Positions 1-11,966 of a stretch of DNA of 64,000 nt are shown here, in pieces. Origin of the DNA: Alnus glutinosa (taxonomy: Eukaryota; Streptophyta; Magnoliopsida; Fagales; Betulaceae); assembly GCF_958979055.1 (NCBI RefSeq), contig NC_084890.1, positions 24,464,149-24,528,148 on the forward strand. Reading direction: 5' to 3'. Made by a program: the position numbers and the translations under genes. Numbering within the stretch: position 1 is the first letter of the stretch; every line of letters begins with the position of its first letter. The notes under the pieces were generated by a model. The model did no database searches. It was not told the DNA's origin and saw only the letters and a program-made list of their open reading frames with translations.

Positions 1-886
1 AAATACCATGAAAGGAAATGGCAAAATGAACCAGCAGTTATCAACAAAGAGGCAAACTCATTATTGGAATAACGAGATTGAATCCACAATCCACAACATA
101 GACTGTGAACTGTATCATAGATCCCATCAAGCCTTTCATTTTTTGGGTAAATAAAGCCATAACAGTACATAAGTGTATAACAAGATAAAACCCCATTTAA
201 CCAATTTTTCATCAACAATATAACAGTATGCCTCAATATTACTAGAGTGGCGGTTTTCCAACATCATGAGCTGCAGTTTTCATCAGAAGAACTTCCAACT
301 CTTTTTCAAAGGTAATTGCCGACCATTCAAGAATCCGGTTTCTGTGGCTTTTGTTCGAATCTTGAATGAACATGTGATAGGCTTTCAATATTATTTGATG
401 ATCATCAAAACTACATCCTCCTCCAATCAAATTCACGTTTTATGTTTGCCTCAAGTATGCTCTAGGCTAGCAGAAAGGCTTACATGCAGCACCTTACACC
501 ATGAAAGCTAAGCACCTCTATCTAACCAGGTACAACGTACTTGAGGATGAAGCACATAAATCCAAATGTTTCAGCAAAGTGGTTTGATAGTCTTAAGTTG
601 GAATAGATAACATGAATGATGATACTTCATACGATAAAATTAAAAAAATTGGGTGATGTTAGTAAGAACTAAGAACAGAGGCCCATGCTGTTGATTGACA
701 AGAGAAATACAAAATGATAAACACAAAAATCTCAACTTCAAAGTCAATAAACTAGAATTGCACGTAGTAATCACCAAAATGCAAACAACCACAAGGCTCC
801 TAGCAATCACATTGTACAATAAAAAAGGCCCTCAATATTAAAAATTAAACATATATAAACATATCAATCAAGTAAAAAGAAAATAC
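1..886 (-). other. Intron of F-box/LRR copy 1 (open at the left edge)
   Basis: This stretch matches the intron of copy 3 (27708-28665). The first bases correspond to the segment just inside the 3' splice site of copy 3, so exon 2 should begin within a few bases to the left of the window. Copies 1 and 3 share a longer intron type than copies 2, 4 and 5. The ORFs seen here on both strands are intronic and are not supported as genes. Confidence 0.7.
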
Positions 887-1242
887 CTGTCAGCGATGTG
901 CCTGAGGAGCTCGTCGGTGCCGAAGTTCCCGACGTTAATATCGACCAACTGGCCGCAGCTGCGATCGACGGCGTGGCGGCACATCTCCTCGAGGTCGTAC
1001 GGTAACTTCCATAACTCCCGGAGGGTTTTGGGGCTGGGTATGTGGACGGCGCGCCACATCGACGGGTCTTTGCAGAGGTTGTGCCACTGCGAGCACACCA
1101 TCTGCGCGCTCGTCAGAATCTCGAATGCATCCAGTCTCATCAGGATCGAAGCCGTAACGTCCCTGGGCAGAGCCAGCCAGTTGCGGAATTCGTCAGGAGG
1201 AGGGTCCATCGCGAGATTTTCTGTGCAAGGGGTATCAGACAT
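887..1242 (-). CDS. F-box/LRR protein copy 1, exon 1 (3' part outside the window)
   Basis: This is the first coding exon of an F-box/LRR protein resembling the plant SKIP19/FBL23 type. These are predicted adaptors that bind SKP1 through the F-box and recruit substrates to SCF ubiquitin ligases. The start is the ATG at 1242-1240, shared by all copies (peptide MSDTPCTENLAMDPPPDEF). The F-box follows at about residues 22-64, with LPRDVTASILMRL and VCSQWHNLCKDPSMWRAVH. The exon ends at a GT donor (885-886) after 118 codons plus 2 nt, the same phase as the intact paralogues. It is open throughout, but integrity of the gene cannot be judged without exon 2. An upstream in-frame extension in the same frame is not conserved among copies, so I chose the shared ATG. 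Confidence 0.82.
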
Positions 1243-2680
1243 GGGCAACGGAGTTCGAAGAAGAAAGAAAGAAAGATTCGAGAAAAAAGAAAAGAAACGA
1301 AGAGTAAAGCGCGAGTTGAAGACCAAAGCACGTAATCCGAGGCCACGTCCACTGGACTAGAAGTGTGCGTTTTGGGAAGCTTGTAAAACGCTGAGTTTCG
1401 CTAGTTTGAAAAGTAGCAAGTGAAAAACAAATACAGATTTCTACTTTATTTATTGATTTTTCTATACACACTATGTCCTCTATTATGCTCTCGACTTGTT
1501 TTAAATATTATTTTTTTAAAAATATGTGAAGACTTTACGTTTTTTTTTTTTAAAGTATGGCATTGGTACCACGGCCGGCTTTATCTTTGATCGAATCAGG
1601 CAGTCGCATAATTAAGTTCAAAAAATATTTAAAGGCTTAATTATAATCAATGTGATTTAATTAAGGCCTCTTAATCATAGTAATAAGTAATTAGAAAAAC
1701 AATAATATCATTTAATTCTCATAAAAATTATTCTCTAACATTACATTCTTGAAATAAGTCTTAAAAAATTGATAGTTAAATAAAATAATCAAATAATATT
1801 ATAGACGTTCTTAAAAATAAAACTCATTCTCCAACTTTAAACATTCTATTCTTAGGAATAACAGAAAAAACGAAAATAATAATAACAATAATATTCAATT
1901 ATTGAGTGGAGATATTTTGGGCTTATGATATTAGCATTGAACAGCCAAAATTCCAATAATAATTTAAAGGGACAGTAATCAATTTTGATCTGAACTCCCA
2001 AAAGAATCATTTGCAAGAGATATAGATTCATTTAACATTCAAGCTAATAATATATATTATATTCCAAACGTTAAAAAAATAGAAATTATCTTACACAAGT
2101 CCAACGTTTAAAATAAAACGAAATAAATAAATAAATTAAATGCTAAGATGGAAAGTTAAAAATATTTTATTCAATTATAAACTCTTCATTATAAGTTTCG
2201 ATTTTTTTTTTTTCTCTATTTTCCTATTCAAGTCTTATTCAAATTTGAATTATTCTATTATTCTACAATTTTATTATTTTTCAACAATCATTACTCAAGT
2301 GAAAAGGATCCACTCCATTTCAAACTCATAGTCAGAATTTAAAGTTTGTATATCCAAATCATTATCCTCTCAAATTTCTTCCGAATTTGAAATTTTCAAA
2401 TGGTTTAATCTTAGCCATGCTTTACATCTAACTGTTCACAACGCGCTAGTTGTCATACGAAATAAATGCTAAAATAATAAAAATTTCGAGTACTGGTACG
2501 TCAATTGAGTGAGAATTGAGAATATGCTTTAATTGCTTAAACCAAAGCAGCAGAGTCAATAGGTCATCATCTATTTATAACTACTAAATGGTATAGATTT
2601 TGTACAAAGAAATACAAATAATGTAGAGATAAACTAGATACACGTAGGACTTTACAAGAGAACCAAAGCAAATACATTTG
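1243..2680. other. Upstream flank of copy 1, AT-rich, paralogous to 50887-51760
   Basis: Non-coding. After about 200 bp of purine-rich 5' region it becomes very AT-rich. The part from about 1390 to 2340 is recognisably the same sequence as 50887-51760, upstream of the copy 6 stub. Both contain a run reading 'ttgatcgaat(c/t)aggcagtc' and the phrase 'attgaacagccaaaattcca'. This supports duplication of the whole gene plus flank. I see no gene. Confidence 0.55.
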
Positions 2681-3029
2681 CTCAAACTATCATTTCATTG
2701 TCAATGTCCCTCTCAAATTATTAATTGTATCAATATCCCCCTCCTAAACAACGAAAAAATGTAAATGTCCCTCCTAATGACAAAAATACATTTCATACAA
2801 TTATAAAAACTCTTAAAATTATATTTTAAAAAAAAACTAAAAAAATTATATATATATATATATATAAAGCAATCTTCATTTTTTTTTCTTTATTTTTCGA
2901 ATTTAAAATGACATTTTTATCTTATTGCAAAAAATTTAGGGTCATTTTTGTCTTTTTCTTGGTCTTAGGGGAATATTGACATGTTTGGTAAAATTTCATA
3001 AGGAACATTGACATAATTGATAGTTTGAG
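2681..3029. mobile_element. Small terminal-inverted-repeat element (MITE-like)
   Basis: The left end (CTCAAACTATCATTTCATTG) is mirrored by the right end, whose reverse complement begins CTCAAACTATCAATTATGTC. Similarity extends about 60 bp inward (…GTCAATGT-CC…, …TCAATATTCCCC). The interior is AT-rich with a short (TA)n. A related left half occurs at about 25560-25680. I could not define a target-site duplication. Confidence 0.5.
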
Positions 3030-3430
3030 TGGTAATTTGAGAAAATATGTGCATATTTTTCAAAAAAGAAAAAGAAAAAGAAAGTAAAAGTGAAATATAC
3101 TATTATAATGATATAGAGAAAATTAAATGAATTTGTTGTGGGGTATATTTAGAATCTTAGATAATGAAGAAAAAAGTGATTTTAAATTTTTAAATTTAAA
3201 AAAATTTGTTGAATGCCTGTAGTTAGTGTTCTAAAATAAAAAAAAAAAAAATAAAGGTTCATATGACAGAAGGTAAAATGGTACACATTTCAGATGTCAG
3301 TAAGCACTTGGCCGTCAGTCGTGCAAGAGAGGAACGCAAGGCTGTGAGAATACAAATGGACGCAACATCCATGTGGCATCAGGGCAGTGGGTTGGAGAGC
3401 AGCACTCTGGTGTCAGATAAGGGTGTACAA
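2930..3430 (+). repeat. Direct repeat, copy 1 (partner 7105-7590)
   Basis: About 490 bp in direct orientation matches 7105-7590, with small indels. The best-conserved part (3278-3423) encodes a peptide frame with SDVSKH-AVS-AREERKAVRIQMD. The frame is open in both copies but differs downstream. The peptide family is not one I recognise, and the repeat breaks at about 3425 where an AACCGG-rich sequence begins. Confidence 0.6.
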
Positions 3431-3440
3431 GTGAGACTAT

Positions 3441-3620
3441 TATTAACCGAAAATAATCGGTAACCGCCAATAATCATTAACCAGGAAACCGAAATAATCG
3501 CAACCGGATAACCGGATAATCGGGTACCCGGTTGTGATTACCGGTTCTTAAATCTTAAAAACCGGTTAATAACCGAGATAACCGTAACTGGTTATATATA
3601 TATATATATATATAAACTGG
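3441..3620. repeat. AACCGGATAACCGG-rich repeat ending in (TA)n
   Basis: This is a short tract of repeated 'aaccggataaccgg' and 'ggttaataaccg' words on both strands, closing with about ten TA dinucleotides (3594-3613). It interrupts the direct repeat that starts at 2930, so it looks like an insertion, but no boundaries are clear. Confidence 0.4.
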
Positions 3621-4818
3621 ACACACACAACGTCTCAACTATAAACCTAGTCTTCTTCCACTGTTAACTTCTTAAGTCCCACGCCACCGGCCTTTCTTCT
3701 TTCTTCTTCTCCATTCTCCTTCTCTGATCCGGCCAGTTCGTCTTTCCCTCTTCTTCTTTCTTCTTCAATCCCATCTTCCTGATGCTTCTGGAGAGGCTTT
3801 TTGGCGTAGCGTGAAGCTTGGTTGCCTGGAAACCAATCTAATTGTTGTTTTTCTGATCAAACAAAACCCAATTCCATGCAGAAATAAATTATCAGTTAAT
3901 TAAATAGGTCTTGAGAGGCGCACGTAGTTAATTATTAATTAATTAACTTTTTAGGAATTACATCAAGTCTATATACTGTTATGCACGTACTCTAGATATG
4001 TACTTTACACATTTTTTTTTCATGAAAGCCATGTCATAAGTTGTAATTAATCATTTCAATTTACATGCATCCATTTATAAAACTCAAACGATGGATCATT
4101 TATTTTTCAAGCACCCATGTACACAAAATAGAGCTTACATCACTGTACAAAAAATTTCCTTTTGAGTGTAATTCATACACTTTTGATAGCAAAAATAAAC
4201 ATGCAATAAAGCTTTGATGAAAGCCTCCACATGAGTTTCACTTGCCTTGGTCACAACAGTCCTCCGAGTAATCCTCATAAAATCCTCAACACTGCTGCTT
4301 GGAAAAGGTTCTACTAGTAGTCAATCGTCTAGACTAGAGCACCTCTGAAAATATAAAGTTTGTACTTTCAAAAACTCTGCCAATTGACTGTTCGATTGTT
4401 CTCGTCGTTCAATTGTTGCTGGCAACGATCAATTTTTTGGACATGGACAAAAACTCCAAAAAGGTTCTATCTGTCACCTACCTAGCTCGTTCTAAGGCTA
4501 AACTAGACATCTCAACACTATCATAAGCACAAATCAACCCTCAACACAAGAACCCAACACCAAAGTTCAAATATTTATTTTAAAACACAAGGTATTCTTT
4601 CTAACCCTATAGTAATCATCAACAAAATACTCGAGGACTCTCTAACAACAACCCCCCCCACACACACACCAAAAAAAAAAGAAGAAAAAAAAAGCCACAC
4701 TTCAGAAAACTTAAACAATAATGAAACAAGCATATCACAAGAAAGGAATCAAGTTTTAGGTGTAAGGTTTACATCTTTTGAAGGTAAAGGCCCAAATCCC
4801 TTCAAAAAGCCATCATTG

Positions 4819-4871
<53 letters not shown>

Positions 4872-6060
4872 AGGATCTTGTGGTTGAAAGAGGATCAAAA
4901 TGGGGCTGAAGGGTCGTCCAAGACCCTTAAATAGACTCACTCTTACGGACCTATGCTGCAATGGTCAATTTTTATTAGCATGCAGACTGTGCCACCAATT
5001 GATCGCTTTGCTTAGTACTCGATCTATCAAGCAATGTTAGGGTTTTGAGCAACATCGCTCGATCATTCTCAGACGCAAATCGATTGCTGTGCACAAAAAA
5101 TTTTCTTTAGTGTCCAAAATTCAATTTTTCTCCCATTTTAGGAATTAGTATTAACTCTAAACATAATTAAGCCAAATCAGGACACTTCACACTTGATTAG
5201 GTCTATTCCAAGCTGACATGCATCCAAGTTTTTGTCCGTGCCACACTAGATCCTCACTTGTTTAATCAATGCATCCGGTTGTCATCAGCGGATTTGAAGG
5301 CCGAGATCACGCTCTGATTCTGATTTTTGTCGTACCAAATCTACTTGAGCAAAAAAAAAAAAAGAGTAAAAAATAAAAAGATCAATTGTTTTCCTTTTTG
5401 AGTTTGAAAATAAAATTACTTTTGAGTTTGAGGGGAGATGTATATGTTTTACATTATTAAATTGATACTAAAATATTCTATATTTATATTTGATTACTAT
5501 ACTTGTATTCTTTCACCTACCACATTTTTAATGTAAATACAGACTTTTGTAATGTAAATATGAATTAAGTTCATAAGAGTAAGACATATCCCTTTGAACA
5601 ATTTATAGTGGTTGATATAGGTGTCTAACACCAAACAATCTCAAAATTCCTTATGTCTTTTCTTTTTTGCTTCCGCTATAATTCTCATATATATTTTTTT
5701 ATTTTATATAAAATTCTACAAAACAAATTAACTCCTTGTTTAATGCAATATGAAAATTTTCGGTAATTAGAAATCCTAGTTAGAATTTAGATTATGTTTT
5801 GCCAAAAAAAGAAAAGAACAATACAAAAATTATGAATTATAAATAAACAGGGAAACTTTAATTTTTTTTTTCTTTTGTTTCTAGTAGCTTAAGAAAAAAA
5901 AAAAACTTGGCTCTGCTTGTTCAAATTTTTATTTTGTATCTTTTTTTTTTTTTTCAAAATAAAACATTAAAAAATAATCCAAAAAAAAAAACACACCTAA
6001 AAACGTAATAATTTTTATTTTTATATTACATCAAAATTGCATAATAATGGTTTATTATAA
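3621..6060. other. Intergenic, no gene recognised
   Basis: There is a pyrimidine-rich stretch at 3650-3780, then AT-rich sequence with long A and T runs. I found no conserved protein on either strand. The short reading frames across the CT repeat are repeat artefacts. Confidence 0.4.
4823..4869. repeat. (CT)n microsatellite
   Basis: About 23 uninterrupted CT dinucleotides. Reading frames of Arg-Glu repeats across it are artefacts. Confidence 0.95.
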
Positions 6061-6524
6061 GGGAAAATTGCAGTATTGATCCCTGTAGTTAGCCTAAATT
6101 ACAAATCGCTTCTTCTATATCAAAATTAATTCAAAGATCTATGTAGTTGGCTTAATTTATACGTCACTTCAGCGCCAATAAGATGGTGACACGTGTCGAT
6201 CATAGTAAAAAAATATAAATAAATAAAACTTAAAAAAAAATTCTTTTTATAAAAATAAAAAATAAAAAATAAAAAAAATGAGTGGTTGTTGGTTGGGTAG
6301 CCACCCTTTTGGCCAGCTTTAGGGGCCAGCCACCTCTAGGGGGCGGCCACCGCCATTGGTTGGGGGTGGCCCCAAAAGGGTGGCTGCCGGTTTTTAACAA
6401 AATTTGACTTCGGAGAGTGATTTGTAAATTAAGCCAACTACGTAAATTTCTGAATTAATTTTGATAACAGAGAGAGTGATTTGTAATTTAGGCTAATCAC
6501 AGAGATCAATGATATATTTTTCTC
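6061..6524. mobile_element. Mutator-like TIR element with GC-rich palindromic core
   Basis: This 464-bp non-autonomous element starts GGGAAAATTGCAGTATTGAT. Its right end reads, reverse-complemented, GAGAAAAATATATCATTGAT, and the arms match for about 100 bp, including 'TAGCCTAAATTACAAATC'. The flanks 6052-6060 (TTATTATAA) and 6525-6533 (TTGTTATAA) look like a 9-bp target duplication with one change, as in Mutator-like elements. The centre (6290-6400) is GC-rich, with repeated GGTGGC/GCCACC words, like the cores of the elements at 23630, 29161 and 46284. It encodes nothing. Confidence 0.72.
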
Positions 6525-6640
6525 TTGTTATAATCCAAAAACATACACACGGTCTCTCTTCACTTTTCTCACGTGCACACGTTTCCAATATCCTCATCTT
6601 CTTCGTCTTGCAGGACTCCCATCTCCCTCTCCCCCCACTC

Positions 6641-6652
6641 CTCTCTCTCTCA

Positions 6653-6713
<61 letters not shown>
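6641..6713. repeat. (CT)n microsatellite
   Basis: A nearly pure CT tract of about 73 bp, with interruptions at 6652 and 6664. Leu/Ser-repeat reading frames here are artefacts. Confidence 0.95.
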
Positions 6714-6716
<3 letters not shown>

Positions 6717-7104
6717 TTTGTTCCCCCATTCTCCGATAGAACTATTGGGAACCAACATAAATACAACTAAACCCAACAAACTAATTAAAACTCCCTGTAT
6801 AAACAACAACAATCGAGCCAAATACCAAACAAAATCGCTACAACCAAAACAAATTATTAAATTTTTAATTAAAAAACGAAACAAATTAAGATGACAAAAA
6901 GTTATAAAAATAAAAGACAAAATAAAAATAAAAACGTTTTTTTTCTTTTCTTTTATAATTTTCAGTTATTTTTTCATTTGTTTTTTTTAAAAAGAAAAGA
7001 AAAGAAAAGAAAACTGTTCCTTTTTGTTTATTTAATTTTCGTTTTTTTTTAATTTTTTTTAAAAGTTATTATTATTATTTTTTTAATTTATAAGGAATTT
7101 TTTT

Positions 7105-7590
7105 TTTTTTGAAAAAAATTTAGAGTAGTTTTTTGTCTTTTTGTTGATCTTAGGGGATATTGACATGTTTTGATAATTTCATAGGAGACATTGACAGAAT
7201 TGATAGTTGAGGAGACATCAACAATTAAGTGATAATTTGAGAGAATATGTATAGTTTTTCAAAAAAAAAAAAAAAACAAAAAAGAAAAGAAAAGTAAAAG
7301 TGAAATATATATTTTTTAATAATATAGGAAAAATTAAATGAATGTAGTAAGAAGTGTATTTAGATAATGAAGAAAAAAGTGGTTTTATTTTTTAAATTAA
7401 AAAAATTATTCTATCTCTGCCATTAATGCTCTAAAGATAAAATGGTACACATTTTAGATGTCAGTAAGCACGTGGCTGTCAGTTGTGCAAGAGAGGAACG
7501 CAAGGCTGTGAGAATACAAATGGACAAAACGTCCACGTGGCATCATGGTAGTGGGTTGGAGAGCGGAACTCAGGTCTCAGATAAATTGGT
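7105..7590 (+). repeat. Direct repeat, copy 2 (partner 2930-3430)
   Basis: This is the second copy of the roughly 490-bp repeat. The peptide frame VHILDVSKHVAVSCAREE (7443 onward) is kept and runs on to 7663, but without a recognisable domain. It continues directly into the downstream flank of the F-box units at about 7627, which suggests it is the less disturbed copy. Confidence 0.6.
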
Positions 7591-7626
7591 TCAATCATCA
7601 CGATTCAAGCGTCGAATGGATGGTGA

Positions 7627-8041
7627 TGTAGCACTAATTCTTAGGAAATTGTATCATGTATAGTTCTTCAAATTTTACCTATTATTTGAAATTAAATGGT
7701 TAAAATTTATAAAATCAGCATTTTTGTTTTCTTTTTATCAATCCAATATTTATTGCTCAATATTTTACGATATTTAAAAGGGTTCTCACGTGTGAATGAA
7801 CTTTTGATTTGAAGACTTCTTCAAGTGTAATTTATTCACATGAAATTCAGAAACAAATTAAACTTGTCTTAAATATTAAACATGAATAATGTCACATACC
7901 AAATCATTATTCTATCAGTATCTTATTATATTGATATGACATTATCAATCTTAAATCAAACATTATGAAAAGAAAAACAATCAATTTTGAATTGACAAAA
8001 TCATGTCTATTTGGTAAAATAGTATTATAACATATAGCATT
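7627..8041. repeat. Downstream flank of F-box copy 2, paralogous to 32345-32808 and 53707-54149
   Basis: The sequence matches the segment lying 3' of F-box copies 4 and 5 (same orientation and order, for example 'cttcaagt-taatttattcac' and 'aaagaaaaacaatcaa'). The match stops exactly at 8041/8042, where a CACTA terminus starts. In the paralogues 'tagcatt' is followed by 'actcattagac'. The rest of the copy 2 unit resumes at about 21390. Confidence 0.7.
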
Positions 8042-8275
8042 CACTACTAAAAACCTTGCAATTGGACGCATGTCTACAGTAACTAGTACTGTAGACACGT
8101 GTCTTTTTGACATCGTGGCTAACTGTATAAACATTACAATTGGACACGTGTATTTAATACATGCGTCCAATTGGATGTGTGTGTTAAATACACGTGTCTA
8201 AATGAACGCATGTAATAATACACTTGTCCATTTGGACACGTGTGCAAAATACACGTGTCCATTTTTTATTTTTTT
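8042..8275 (+). repeat. CACTA left terminus and subterminal repeats
   Basis: After the CACTA terminus, a motif close to TTGGACACGTGTAT recurs in both orientations at least six times within 230 bp (for example 8140-8150, 8180-8200, 8236-8272). Short clustered subterminal motifs are where CACTA DNA-binding proteins act. The same motif returns at 16487-16520. Confidence 0.65.
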
Positions 8276-8789
8276 TTTACAAATATATACTAAAAAACAA
8301 ATTTGTGAAAAACAAATATTTCATGCATGGATATTTATTGGGTTAAATATTTATTAACCATATTAAATACACGTTAAATATATATTTTGTAACTATATTA
8401 AATATATATTAAAAAAAAAATCAAGGTATGATTTTATTAACTATATAAATTTGTGAAAAATGTCATGTACATAGCACATACATATAAGGTTATGTTTTTA
8501 AGCTATACGCTATATATAAATTCTATACTTGAAGTTTATGTTTTTTAGGTTCCTTATTTATATATATATGATATACTGATAAATACGTAAACCCTAACCT
8601 AATTTATATATTGTATTATATGCATAATTAAACCAAATTTGGTGCTATATATATATATAATTAAACCAAATAGTTCAAATTAGGGTTTAGTTTTGTAGAC
8701 CATCTACGTTTAGAAACAAAAAAAAAAAAAATTGTAACATAACAAAGTTAAAAAACCTATAATTAATACTATATATATAGATATGCATG

Positions 8790-8975
8790 CATGTAAACGG
8801 TTTAGGAACTATATATAATATTTACACTTAGGATTTATAGCTATATATAGTATATACACTTAATTAGGTTTATAGCTATATATATAGTATATACACTTAA
8901 TTAGGTTTATAGCTATATATATAGTACATACACTTAGGGTTAGGGTTTATGGCTATATATAGTATATACACTTAA
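8790..8975. repeat. AT-rich minisatellite with TAGGGTTTA motif, left part
   Basis: Tandem units of about 36 bp ('ttaggtttatagctatatatagtatatacactta', some with 'tagggttagggtttatgg'). The array is interrupted by the LTR retrotransposon at 8976 and continues at 15246 in the same register. Confidence 0.85.
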
Positions 8976-10755
8976 TGTAACGCCCCGCCTTTTACAAAAA
9001 GGCGTAAGTGAAAATTTCGATTTCCACGTGACATTACTAAAACCTCAGAGTATAAATTTGGCAGCGGAAGACATAATTTATCCAACAGGCTTGGATTAAA
9101 TAACACATTTAGAGCCTTTAAATTAAATACCTTTAGATATTCGTTAGAAAATACTTATAACAAATACAAGGAAATAGGTGTCCATAATGACACAAAAGAA
9201 TACATATAAATCATTAGCAATCTTGTCAACATAAAATGCTATAAACACAGAATACTACAAACAAAATATAAACTATGCGTCTTTAGCTATAAAACCTCGT
9301 GAGCTCTAATCTTTCGTACCTGCATCATGGGCTATACCGCCCATATATAAATATATGGGTCAGTCAACTGCTTTCAATAATAATACGATTACTGATTTAA
9401 TTAAATATAAGCGATGCAATGATATGATGTAATGACAGTTTTATATGCACAGTCTTATTTATTTTCTTCTTGCACTCCTCTCGTTCCAGGGCCATTAAAT
9501 CCCTGTTCGCTTAAGCGGCTAATTATAGAAGCACATGTTTCTTTAGCTTTTTCGCACTAGTAGTCAAAGTAGCATACTTAGTACATTGACCACCCCAATA
9601 GTCAATTAAGTAGCCATAACTTGCCTAGCACATTGACCACCCCGATAGCCAACTTGTATTTATTATTGTTTTTCGCACAGGCGGTATGCCTGTCCATTGG
9701 TAGTCCCATCAATCCAACTGTTATTAACCCTGCATCAGAATTATTAACAGTATGCAATATACTATTCCTATGCATATGATTAAATAAAGCAGTAAACACA
9801 ATATTATGGAAAACAACTACGTATGATCCTCAGTGAGTAAGAATACTCACATTCTTCTTCGTGTAGCTCCTTTAAACTTCTTTTCAAAATACTTCTTAGC
9901 ACACACTTCAAGTCTTGAACCACACAAAACTACACAAATTCCACAATTTTCTCTCTTGGTTGTAGGTGTGTGAGTGAGTGAAGCTTAATGAGTATTGCAT
10001 CTTCCACCATGGTTCTATTTATAAGAGAATGAATGGCTAGGATCAAGTAGATACATTTTGATCCAATGGATGAGAATTAACCTTACCTACCACAATGCAC
10101 TCAAACTTACCCACCACAATGCACTCAACCTTACCTACCACAATGCACTCAAACTTACCCACCACAATGCACTCAACCCTTACCTACCACAATGCACTCA
10201 AAAATGCACTCAAACTTACCTACCATAATGCACTCAACCTTAATATATTATTCTAACATTATTATTATTATTATTATTATTTAACCATTCTCATTGCTAA
10301 ACCAATCTACTATGCCTAGTTTCTTACTCAAGGAAATTACTATTTTCTCAAAGGTGGGTTGGGTTTGTAGATAGCAATTGGAATGGGTTGGGTTAAGTTC
10401 AAAGATGACCCAATACTTATAAACTGAATTTTCGTCCTATTTAGAGGTGTAGTTTTTCGCGGATGTTCTCGAGTACCAAATAGAGTCCAAAAATTATGAA
10501 ATTTGGAGAATAGCTAGAGGACTTCAAGACGAGCGTCCCAGTTTTTGAATCGACCAAAACGGAGTTTGTTTGACCCTGTTTCCGTTATTCTAAAGTTCAA
10601 GGTCCGTTTGAGTTTTTATCAAATTAAAACTATAAAGGCTTCTAAATGAATATTTATTTTTATAAATATTCATATTTATTCTTTTACCTCATTGTTAGGT
10701 TTTAAAACATATTTTAAGATATTTTATTTCATATCTTAAAATACGGGGTGTTACA
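8976..10755 (-). repeat. LTR (3' LTR of the minus-strand element)
   Basis: 1,780 bp, TG…CA ends. It contains a tandem array at about 10080-10235 of CCTACCACAATGCACTCAA-type units and an (ATT)n run at about 10256-10282. A small 65-codon frame at 9602-9799 is present in both LTRs but has no known counterpart. Confidence 0.93.
10015..10025 (-). promoter_or_regulatory. TATA box in the left LTR
   Basis: The minus strand reads CTTATAAATAG, a strong plant TATA box. The identical copy in the 5' LTR lies at 14505-14515 and would be the one driving the genomic transcript. Confidence 0.6.
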
Positions 10756-10768
10756 TTCCTTCCCCCTT
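10756..10768 (-). other. Polypurine tract
   Basis: The minus strand reads AAGGGGGAAGGAA, directly adjoining the 3' LTR, which is the expected site for plus-strand priming. It fixes the orientation of the element. Confidence 0.85.
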
Positions 10769-11966
10769 AATGGAATTTCGTCCCCGAAATTCGTAAACTA
10801 TGCTTCGCATAAAGTTTACCTAATAGAAGATTTAGATTCTAAAATCTTAAGTCGAGTGATACGGATTTTATGTGAAACATCTATTTATTAAACATGAAAA
10901 ATAAACAAGCATACAACACCATGTGATAATTATCAAATATAGAATTATAACAAGAAATATAATAGATCAAACAAATGTGTAGCTTGAAGAAGGGAAAAAT
11001 ATTCATTTCTCATTATAGGAAAATTTCTCGTACAACAAACTCCTTTTGAGGATGTTTCCTGATAATCTTGGTGGAAAGCTTGCCAAATGGAAACATGGAA
11101 AGCCTTGAAAGAGATGAATGCGGGAAAGCTTGCCAATGAGAACATGGAAGCCTCGAAGGTGAGGAAGGTGGGGAAGGTGAAGAAAGCAAAGAAGTCAAGG
11201 CAAGCAATCCGGAAAGGATATGAGCGCGGTACTCATATCGTAGTGCTCTCTCTCTTCTGACATAGATTGCCATCACCGGATTGTGGATAGATGTGAGGGA
11301 CGTCCGGGTTGACAAGACGGAAGAGAAGGTCTTGCATGATCAAGGATAATCTTGCTTCTGGATAGTATGATCAAGAATAATCTTGCTTCTGTGTTTACGA
11401 ATCTGGTTGTGATGCTGCATTTTTAGTTTGGAAAATTGGTTATGGAACTATATCTTCCTTTTCAGGAAGCGATGATGAGTTCAGATTAGAAGAAAGATTT
11501 GGCTCTCAAAGTGTGAAGGGTTGAGAGCTGAAAGGTGTGCTTTGCAAGAGAGAAGACGAGTGAATTTATAGAGATTTGAGAGGAAACGGTGCAAGTGGTA
11601 CCGACAGTGGATCGTGAAACGCTCTCTCCTTCTCTCGGAATGCTCATCCAGCTCATTCTCGGGATGCTCCTCTACGACTGCCCGTTGCGAAAGGTGCGGC
11701 GAGAAATCCGGAAAAAGCTATCGAGTGAATTCGGATTTCGAGAAGGTAAAAAGGGTGAAAGTTGAAAAAGAAGGGAACTCGTGATTCGAGGGTTGTCCAC
11801 TAGTGGTAGTGGCAGCTGCGCTCCGAATGACGTGGATTAGACTGCGTCTCGTTCACTGATTAAATCTTCATTCCTTCCCTTAAGATCTGTCGAATAACCG
11901 CATCATTTCTATCTTTTCTCCTTCAGATCCTTTGAGTAATATCTTCGTTTCTTGAGTTTTCCAAAA

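Noticed and set aside
896..1360. Long plus-strand frames over F-box exon 1 (also 23021-23515, 28677-29219, 34503-34970, 55828-56355)
   Set aside because: They are antisense to the GC-rich first exon and recur in every copy for compositional reasons. The minus strand has the domain, start and splice sites.
6509..6920. Leu/Ser- or Arg/Glu-repeat proteins (also 4749-4961, 16603-16791)
   Set aside because: Translations of (CT)n microsatellites.
9602..9799. 65-codon minus-strand frame in both LTRs
   Set aside because: Duplicated only because the LTRs are identical. It has no domain and lies in the LTR, so it is not supported as a gene.
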